This document shows, piece after piece, positions 56,850 through 64,000 of a stretch of DNA of 64,000 nucleotides (the stretch's first letter is position 1; the number at the start of each line of letters is the position of its first letter). Under the pieces are notes generated by a model. That model was given only the letters and a program-made list of their open reading frames with translations. It ran no database searches and had not been told where the DNA came from. This stretch comes from Cryptomeria japonica (lineage: Eukaryota > Streptophyta > Pinopsida > Cupressales > Cupressaceae), in assembly GCF_030272615.1 (NCBI RefSeq), contig NC_081412.1:103278796-103342795 (forward strand), read 5' to 3'. Made by a program: the position numbers and the translations under genes.

Positions 56850-57685
56850 AGTGATATTCATTTGAGATCAGGGACAAAATTGCCTACTCCATCTCCTCCT
56901 GTCATAACAAAGTTACCAATAGAGGAGACTACTTAGGAAAACATTCTTGATAAATCTGGAAATCTTGAGCAAGTTCAATAGTCAGAAACCCCAAATATAC
57001 CTATAAGAACTCCCCCATTTCCTCAAAGGTTACAATTAGAAGTATCTAGGTAGCAGGATGATATAGCATTCGATCTTATTGATCAGCTAAAACATATATG
57101 TGTTAAAATTCCACTGTTCCAAGCTATTAAAGATATTCTCATATATGAAAAAGTTATTGAAGAAGCTTGTTTGAAGAAACCTGGGAGGAAGAAAAAGGAT
57201 CCAACAACAGTGCATGTAGTAGGACAATTGGTTGATATTATGTTGGGAAAAATAATAGTCCCTAAATATTCTGATCCAGGTACCCCTATTGTCAAGATAG
57301 TTGAATTTAAATAAAAAATGCCTTGATAGACATGGGAGCAGCAATAAATGTGATGACTAAGGATGTCATGCAGCAACTCAACATTACTAATCTCAGATCA
57401 ACCCCAACAGTCTTGCAGCTTGCTGATAGCTGAATTGTTTGGCTTGAAGGAATGGCTGAAGATATTGTTGTCACATTAGATTCTTGGGAATATCTTCCTG
57501 ATTTTATAATCCTCTATCCCAAGGCAACATTAGGAAGATATCCAATTATTTTGGGAAGACCTTGGCTGGCAACAACTGTTGCATATATAGGTTGTAGGTC
57601 TAGAGATATGACAATTTCAAATGGTATTACTACTAAAACACTTGCACTCTATTCTCCAGCACAACCTCAACTTGATCAAGAATGA
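56850..57685 (+). pseudogene. Athila-like protease region
   Basis: The conserved lead-in HLRSGTKLPTPSPP near 56857, then VKIPLFQAIKDILIYEKVI near 57107, VPKYSDPGTPIVKI near 57262 and the aspartic protease ALIDMGAAINVMTKDVMQQL near 57323, with the catalytic Asp kept (D-M-G-A). DFIILYPKATLGRYPIILGR near 57500 closes the domain. A frameshift with a TAA near 57313, a TGA at 57431 and TAA/TAG codons upstream break the frame. Confidence 0.88.
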
Positions 57686-57688
57686 GTA

Positions 57689-58975
57689 GTGTGGCTAGAC
57701 ATAGGAGAAGAAGAAGAGAAAATTAACTTTGTTCAACAACTAATGATGTTATCAAGGGATCCATTCATAGAACTTCAAGAGGATGATATAGTACTTTCTA
57801 ACATCATAAGGAATCACTATGGGACAACTCCATTGTCAGTAGGTATACCAGTAAGTCCTCTGCGTACTCTTCTTCCCTCTACAGGCTTATTAAATTCTCC
57901 TGCAACCACAAATATGTTTCACACATTTCTACCACAGGAGATTCAAACCTCTTGTCTATTTGAAATATCTAATGTAGAATCAGTAATTCCAATAGAAATT
58001 GTTGTAGGGAGAAATCTGAATATCAATGGTCAATTACCAACAGATCAAAGATTGTCATTGATAGAGCTACTCAAAGCCCAACGACAAGATTTTGCATGGG
58101 ATTATCAAGACATGAAAGGATTAAATCCTATATTGTGTACCCATAGAATTTATATCAAAGAGGATTGTAAACCAATTAGAGAGCCTTAAAGAAGGATTAA
58201 TCCTTCTTTAAGGGAAATAGTTAAGGAGGAACTGCAAAAATTGCTTCATGCAAGATTCATCTACCCTATTTCGGATAGTCAATGGGTTTCTCCTCTGGTT
58301 ATAGTTTCCAAGAAAGGAGGAAATTGGAGAGTTTGTGTGGACTATAGGGAACTCAATACTTCTACTAAATATTATCATTTCCCACTACCATTTATAGATT
58401 AAGTGTTAGACTCTCTAGCAGGTAAGCAATACTTTTCATTTTTGGATGGATTTAGTGGTTATAACCATATTAGAATAGCTCCAGAAGATCAAGAGAAGAC
58501 CACCTTTACCTTCCATTGGGGAACATATGCCTATTCAATCCTTCCTTTTGGTTTATGTAATCCTCCTGCAACATTTCAAAGGGCAGTTCTTAGTATATTT
58601 TCAGACATATCCCATGATTATATGGAAATTTACATGGATGACTTTACTACATATGAAAATACATTTAAGGATGCATTACAAAATTTGAGAAAAGTATTGC
58701 AGTGATGTGAAGATCACAATCTATCCCTCAATAGTGAAATTTTTTTTATGATGATGCAAGAAGGAATAGTGTTGGGGCATCGAATCTCTCAAACAAGTAT
58801 TCAAGTAGATCCAACTAAAATTGATGTAATACTTAATCTTCCCGACCCTGTTAAACAAAAGGATGTGAGAAGTTTTCTAGGCCATGTAAGGTACTATAGG
58901 ACATTTATTAAAAGCTTTAGTCAAATAGCAGGGCCATTGTATTCTTTATTGACAAAAGATGTTGAGTTTGAATAG
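57689..58975 (+). pseudogene. Athila-like reverse transcriptase
   Basis: After a connector (57689-58190), RT reads ARFIYPISDSQWVSPLVIV near 58249, GNWRVCVDYRELN near 58321, FLDGFSGYNHIRIAPEDQEK near 58440 (first catalytic Asp), GTYAYSILPFGLCNPPATFQ near 58520, MEIYMDDFTTYENTF near 58624 (YMDD intact) and GIVLGHRISQTSIQVDPTKI near 58763. Stops at TAA 58187, TAA near 58400, TGA near 58703. No frameshift seen over about 1.2 kb, so the domain is well kept. Confidence 0.92.
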
Positions 58976-59515
58976 ACAATTCAATGTGAAGATGCATTTT
59001 TTAAACTAAAAGAAGCCTTAACTCAAGCCCATGTACTTAAAGGACCTAATTAGTCAGTTCCTTTTCACATTCATGTTGACGAATCTAATTTTGCAATAGG
59101 ATCTATTTTTGGGCAAAAGCAAGGAATTTTGGAAAATGCAATTTATTACATTAGTAAAAATTTGTAAGGACCAGAACTAAATTATACTGTTACTGAAAAA
59201 GAGATGTTAGCTGTCATCTATGCCCTTAATAAATTCAGGAACTATATAACAGGATATCAAATATTTGTGCATACTGATCATGCAACCATCAGGTACCTCA
59301 TGAATAAAAGCTCCATTACAGGTAGATTAGCAAAATGGTTGTTACTAATGCAAGAATTTGATACTACTATCATTGATAAGCCTGGAAAAGCAAATGTGGT
59401 GGCAGATTTTCTGTCAAGGATTCAAACACCAGACAATAGTGAAGTCATTAATGATGCATTTCCAGATGAGCATCTATTTTACATTTTTCCAATAGCCTAT
59501 GGTATGCTGACATAG
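58976..59515 (+). pseudogene. Athila-like RNase H
   Basis: FHIHVDESNFAIGSIFGQK near 59064 (Asp), ELNYTVTEKEMLAVIYALNK near 59173 (Glu), IFVHTDHATIRYLMNKSS near 59260 (Asp) and KPGKANVVADFLSRIQ near 59381 (Asp). A single Ty3-type RNase H without the archaeal-type second copy seen in the Tat-like element. TAG at 58973, 59051 and TAA near 59166 interrupt it. Confidence 0.9.
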
Positions 59516-59579
59516 CCAACTATCTTGCAGCCAACAAGACACCCCCACATTTCTCACCTAAAGAAAGAGACTGCTGGTA

Positions 59580-60842
59580 GAAAAAAGTTTTAACTTCTCT
59601 TGGATTTTAGGTTGCTTATTTTACATAGGTCCAGATTAGGTTAGGAGGCGATGTGTAAGGGAAGATGAGACATATGACATACTTCATGCTTGTCATGATG
59701 AACCTTGTGGAGGTCATTTTGTAGTCAAGAGAACAACTTTTAAGATATTAACTATAGGGTATTATTGGCCAACCTTGCACAAGGATGCAACTCAATACAC
59801 CAAGAAATGTTACAGGTGTCAAAGAATGGGCAGACCAACCCAGTCTGATGAAATGCCTCTATACCCTCAGGTAGTTGTTAAGCCATTTGACAAATGGGGA
59901 TTAGACTTTGTTGGACCAATCAATCCACCATCCAATGGTCACTCCTATATTCTTGTTTGTACTGATTATGTTACTAAATGGGTAGAGGTCAAAGCCTTCA
60001 AGCATGCCTGAGATAATAAAGTGGTTGAGTTCTTATATGAAGAAATTTTCACTCGGTATGGAGTTCCTAGAGAAATAGTAACAAATCAAGGGGTATAGTT
60101 TACTTCTACTCTAATCATAGCCCTAGTTAATGAATACAATGTCAGGCATAGGAAATCCACTCCTTATCATCCACAGGCCAATGGATAGACAAAGGTTACT
60201 AATAGGGAGTTTGAATCAATATTAACAAAAATAGTAGCCCTTAATAGAAAAGATTGGTGTAGCAGACTCTTTGAGGCTGTATGGGCTTATAGAACCACCT
60301 AGAAAACTACCACAGGGTTTACACCATTTCAAATGGTATATCGAACAAAAGCAATGATGCCTATTGAGTTTGAACATAAAACTTTGAGAAAAGCTATTTC
60401 CTTAGATATGACACTTTCTACAGCACAAGAAGAAAGGATCATGTAGCTTAATGCTTTGGATGAAATATGAAAATCTGCCCTGTAGCATACTAAATTTGTT
60501 CAAAATCAGCGCATGAAATGGCATGATCACTATGTCAGGGATAAATCATTCAAGGAGGGTGATTGGGCTCTTCTCTACAATTCTAGGTAAAAAGATAACT
60601 TAGGCAAATTGCAGACCAGATGGTTAGGCCCTTATGAGATAGTTGAGACATTTCCCAATGGTGATGTTAGATTATCTACCATAGATTCTGTTAGGTTTAA
60701 ATTGTTAGTTAATGGTCATCAGCTATGCCTAAACCGTAAACCTCAGAGAAAAGATAATTTCTTGTGGCAGTTTTCCACTACTTCGCATGTCGAGATTCCT
60801 GTAGCCACTAATGATGGCTTGGTCGTCACCACTCTATTTTAA
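59580..60842 (+). pseudogene. Athila-like integrase
   Basis: HHCC zinc region ([19 protein letters not shown] near 59686, [10 protein letters not shown] near 59802), core [20 protein letters not shown] near 59890 (first Asp), EIVTNQGV near 60070, where the second Asp is Asn, and PQANG-stop-TKVTNREFE near 60173, where the usual Glu is Lys. C-terminus: RWLGPYEIVETFPNGDVRL near 60618, ending at a stop at 60840. With two catalytic positions changed it is inactive. Stops at 60009, 60098, 60186 and further on are single-base changes. Confidence 0.9.
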
Positions 60843-61402
60843 TATCCATCTCGCATGATCATAATAACTTCTCCCACATCTCGAGGAATCACTTTTCTAC
60901 ATAATAAATATCTCCTTTCATATTCACTCACTTCTTTTCTTTCACTTCACCCATTATCACATCAATTTCCATGCATGACGGTGTCATATCTTGAAGCTGC
61001 AGTCATTCTTGCATGATATCAGGTATGCTTATGTGTTATTATTTTTTCTTCATGTGTATGATTAAACCATATTACTTTTCATTATGATATTTTACATACG
61101 GTCATTTATAATAATCCTCCTCCACATGTGTGGACACCTGTCGAGCCTTTGGTTGTGGGGGAAGTAGACTGATAATTATTCTGCCAGATAACTATGATGT
61201 CCTCTTGAATTGTGTTGTATTTTTTAAAATTTCTAGTTTGAGGTGATATCTTATGTCTGTTTTGTCTGTCTGTTTGGAGTTATTTTTAAGATTGTAGCTA
61301 GATTCTGACCAAGGAAAGGCACATTGAGTACATTATAGTGCGAAACTTAGTGGTGTCTGAACAAATTTATGCCATTATAAAATTGAAAGTGTTAGCACTG
61401 CG
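60843..61402 (+). other. Spacer between integrase and the extra ORF
   Basis: Pyrimidine-rich at 60843-60975, then AT-rich with no coding motif. It includes tgtgtggacacctgtcgag and gttgtgggggaagtag near 61130-61170, an upstream purine-rich stretch. Confidence 0.45.
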
Positions 61403-63730
61403 ATGGGTGGTCCGCCTATTTGGCATGAGCCAACAGTCCATGAAGTTCTCCTTCAGGACCAGGATTGTGAACCAGTATTCAAGAATAGTGGATGGCTGGA
61501 TTATTTGTTAAAGTTGACAAAGTTTAATGAAGAAATTGCAAGGGAATTTACCCACACACTGTGAAATGGAGAAGCTCAGGTAAAAGGTTTAAGAGTAGTG
61601 GCTATAGAGGAAAGGATAACAAAGGTAACTGAGCTACCAACAGATGGGGAGAAGTACTTAGAGTCCAAAGATGCATGCAGTGGAAGGGAAAAGTTTACAT
61701 GTCTAGAAGACCCCCCATTAGTAGTAGATAGGCAAGGAGTTAGGCAAGAATCCCTTCCACCTAAATGGAGAGTAGTGGCATTGTATGTCTTCAAATATTT
61801 AACCTGCGAAGGAAGATTTTCATGTCTGCATTCTCATCACTTCAAGCTCCTAAGTCATTTGCACCATGGAAGAAGGATGAAGGTTTCAAGCTTATTGTAT
61901 AGCCTTTTTTATATAAGTGCAACTAAGACCCAGAAAGGTAGGCCTCACTCTATTTCTCACCATTCTCTAATTAAGATTTTAGTTGAAAAATCCTTGAGAG
62001 ATGTTTCTTCGATGCTCTGGAATGGATTTATTGAAACTAGAATGTTTAGGGTAGAGAACATAGTTATAGAGGAACCACTTCCATCATAGAAGAAGAAAAA
62101 TTTGTAGAACCTGGTTCCCCTCTTGAACCCTCATTCTCTTTAAAATCCTTAGAACAAAATCTTCCTGCAACAGAGGAACCCTTACAAAAAGAAGTTGAAA
62201 CAAGGGTTCCTCGTCAAGGTTTAAGAAAAAATAGGGCTGCTACATGGAAGGAAAAGGGCAAAGAAAAACAAGTTGGTATAGAGCAAGAGGATACAAAAAG
62301 TAAAAATGAGAATGTACCCCTTCTTGCGGCCAAGAAGAGAAGAATTTTAAAACTAGTTCCTACAGAAACTATTAATGTAGTTGAGGAGGTGGCTATAGGA
62401 AGTAGTCCTACAGTCAGGAAAGGGAAAGTTCAAAGAAGTAGTGGTAGGCTTCGTAAGAAGTAGAAAAACCAATACCAATCAACCAAGCCAAAAATTACCA
62501 TCTTGATCGACTCCCCAGAATGAGATCAATACAATCTTATTCAACATGATATTCCTCCTTCTCCATCTAATGAATCTCAAATGGAACATGAAGAGGAGGA
62601 AGAGAAAGAATTGCAGCTTCATAAAGAAGATGAGCTTCCAAATATAGAGCAGCCATAGGAAGGAGTAGATTTTGAGAGACTAAACAATTTAGCATTTGTT
62701 GTAGAGTAGGTTATTGAATCAGGGAGTAAAATAGAAATGAAGAAACCTAGGGCATGTTCTCATAGACCACCTACCTCTCTTACTATTCATGCAGTGGGAC
62801 TTGCTCTTTATAAGGATTGGGAATTAGAGAAAGTAAAAATGCAGATGATAATCGACTGGAAGAAGAAGGTTATTGAGTAGAAGGATGAGGAAATAGCCCT
62901 GCTTAAAGCTAAGGTGGAAACAATAGCCACCATGGTTCCACAATTGATGCAATGTCGAGCTCCTCCTCGTGTCTACTCTATATTTAAAAGAACAACACAT
63001 CCATTTCCAAATGATGAGGATTGTTAGAGATTTAAGTCTTTCATTGCACACACCAGAAGAATTTTATATTGCTTTTCAGACATCTCATACGGCAATCAAA
63101 AACTTACCATGTGAATTGTATGTCCATAACTATGCTATCCCTGATGATGTTAATTGGAACCCTCTCCTTTACATTGGAGATATTTAGTTGAGGGCTCTTA
63201 TGTCATGGATGCAGAATGAAATATCAAGGTGAGAGAAGTTTCAGGTGTATCATAGGGAAGAACTTGAGATTTCATTACCCTTAAGGGCTAAATCAAGAGA
63301 ACCCAGGCGATTTTACTTTGATTGGCAAAAGATTGTTTATGAACTAGATTATGCAAAGGAAATCCTACCCCTTAGGGAAGAAGTGTATAAAGAATATGAA
63401 CAAATGGCTCCAAGGGAAGGACATGAAGAAAAAGAACATATAGTCTAGTGTTGGGATAGCCTAACAGATGAATTAAAGCAACCCGAGCCACACTCTATGC
63501 AAAATTACCATGCAGCATTAAACATAGCACCCAAGTATATGCACTTGGGAAGAACAAAGGGATGACATTGGCTTCCTCTTAGTTTTCAGCCTCCAATCCT
63601 CCTATGGCCACTGATGGGCTGCAAAGATAGTGACCCACCATACAATGAAGAAGAAGAATGTACCAGGTTGAAGAGATTGGAGAAAATGAAAAGATTCTAC
63701 TGGAGCTTAAAGAATGACGATTCTGGGTAG
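61403..63730 (+). pseudogene. Extra 3' ORF of the Athila-like element, about 775 codons, decayed
   Basis: From an ATG at 61403: GGPPIWHEPTVHEVL, NSGWLDYLLKLTKFNEEIA, REFTHTL-stop-NGEAQVKG, EERITKVTELPTDGEKY, then LRDVSSMLWNGFIETRM near 61995. This spacing (GW near LL, then REF, then a V-x-G strand and an LP-x-x-G turn) resembles the putative plant transposon protein domain found in extra ORFs of plant gypsy elements; I infer this from pattern alone. A charged, Lys/Glu-rich middle (62090-62650) contains several stops, and a conserved-looking C-terminal part (LYVHNYAIPDDVNWNPLL near 63117, RRFYFDWQKIVYELDYAKEI near 63306) follows. No signal peptide or membrane segment is visible, so an envelope role is not supported. 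Confidence 0.6.
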
Positions 63731-63803
63731 GTTACCGCAGGCAATATTTGAATTAATGCCAAAATCCAATTTTTTCTTGTTGCTAGAGGATCAACAAGAA
63801 GTT

Positions 63804-63817
63804 AGGTTGGGGGGAGA
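63804..63817 (+). other. Polypurine tract of the Athila-like element
   Basis: aggttggggggaga immediately before the 3' LTR start TGATGAGCC. Confidence 0.85.
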
Positions 63818-64000
63818 TGATGAGCCTAAACAATGGCTCTATTTTTATAGATTTATGATATAACAATCCTACTTAGGTCTTATGATTAGATGACATTTAG
63901 ATTATAATGTTTTCCTAAGATGATACCCTTCAAGTGTTTTTGAAACTGGTTTTTGAAACTGGTTTAAGTTATTTGTGTAGAATTTGTTTTGTTTTAGAAG
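63818..64000 (+). repeat. 3' LTR of the Athila-like element, 5' part
   Basis: Matches 53933-54070 with about five substitutions, plus a tandem duplication of tttttgaaactggt near 63943-63965. Cut by the window end, so the target duplication cannot be tested. Confidence 0.9.

Larger units (their letters stand above)
53933..64000 (+). mobile_element. Athila-like Ty3/gypsy element, 3' LTR truncated by the window end
   Basis: 5' LTR (53933-55153), Asp-tRNA-type primer site, gag, protease, RT, RNase H, integrase in this order, an extra 3' ORF, polypurine tract and the first 183 bp of the 3' LTR. Total over 10 kb. The primer site form, the retrotransposon-gag domain, the D-x-G-A protease and the long region after integrase fit Athila. 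The first 135 bp of the two LTRs differ by about 4% plus a 14-bp duplication. Many single stops make it inactive. Confidence 0.88.

Noticed and set aside
61403-63730. Reading the Athila-like extra ORF as an envelope protein
   Set aside because: No signal peptide, transmembrane segment or furin-like site is visible, so only the neutral name extra ORF is used.

Overview
This is AT-rich nuclear DNA of a seed plant, made almost entirely of decayed, nested LTR retrotransposons. No intact host gene, rRNA or tRNA gene, or CRISPR array was found. The mixture of Ty1/copia, Tat-like and Athila-like Ty3/gypsy elements with a plant L1-type LINE is plant-specific. The very long, old, stop-riddled copies suggest a large genome such as a gymnosperm; that last step is inference.

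Layout. At 1-5584 the 3' half of a Ty1/copia element (copia-1, +) is interrupted by a minus-strand copia (5' LTR 314-1480), which is itself interrupted by another LTR ending at 51. At 5614-12180 there is a degraded LTR, a perfect solo LTR (6191-7236, duplication aagag), about 4.3 kb of pyrimidine-rich DNA without genes, and an old minus-strand copia LTR remnant.

The core is copia-2 at 12181-44992, flanked by the 5-bp duplication aagga although its ends lie 32.8 kb apart. Three later insertions explain its size. (i) A 14.6-kb Tat-like gypsy element (15276-29922) split its integrase. (ii) A 1.77-kb LINE with a perfect 19-bp duplication (31188-32954) split its reverse transcriptase. (iii) A 9.6-kb block (35017-44602) split its 3' LTR; this block contains a solo LTR (atata) and a complete 6.6-kb element, element 3 (37367-43958, tagtt). 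By eye, LTR divergence is about 19% for copia-2, 6% for element 3 and 2-3% for the Tat-like element, which agrees with the nesting order.

The Tat-like element holds an inverted internal block: RNase H, archaeal-type RNase H and integrase on the minus strand, facing a plant-mobile-domain pseudogene on the plus strand, between arms of a roughly 1.9-kb inverted repeat. Element 3 has a gag-like zinc-knuckle ORF and then, where pol should be, a decayed ORF of about 1,040 codons that I do not recognise.

At 44998-49213 lie old repeats, a probable gypsy LTR and simple pyrimidine-rich DNA. At 49214-53028 lies a Tork/Tnt1-like copia (minus) whose 5' LTR is fused straight to integrase. At 53933-64000 lies an Athila-like gypsy element (+) with gag, protease, RT, RNase H, integrase and a long extra 3' ORF; its 3' LTR runs off the window.

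The most novel signals are a covarying stem-loop with a C-run loop near the 3' end of several copia-type LTRs, the pol-less element 3 with its large unknown ORF, and the inverted duplication plus plant mobile domain in the Tat-like element. All protein-coding remnants carry stops or frameshifts, many explicable as C-to-T changes, so none is expected to work.
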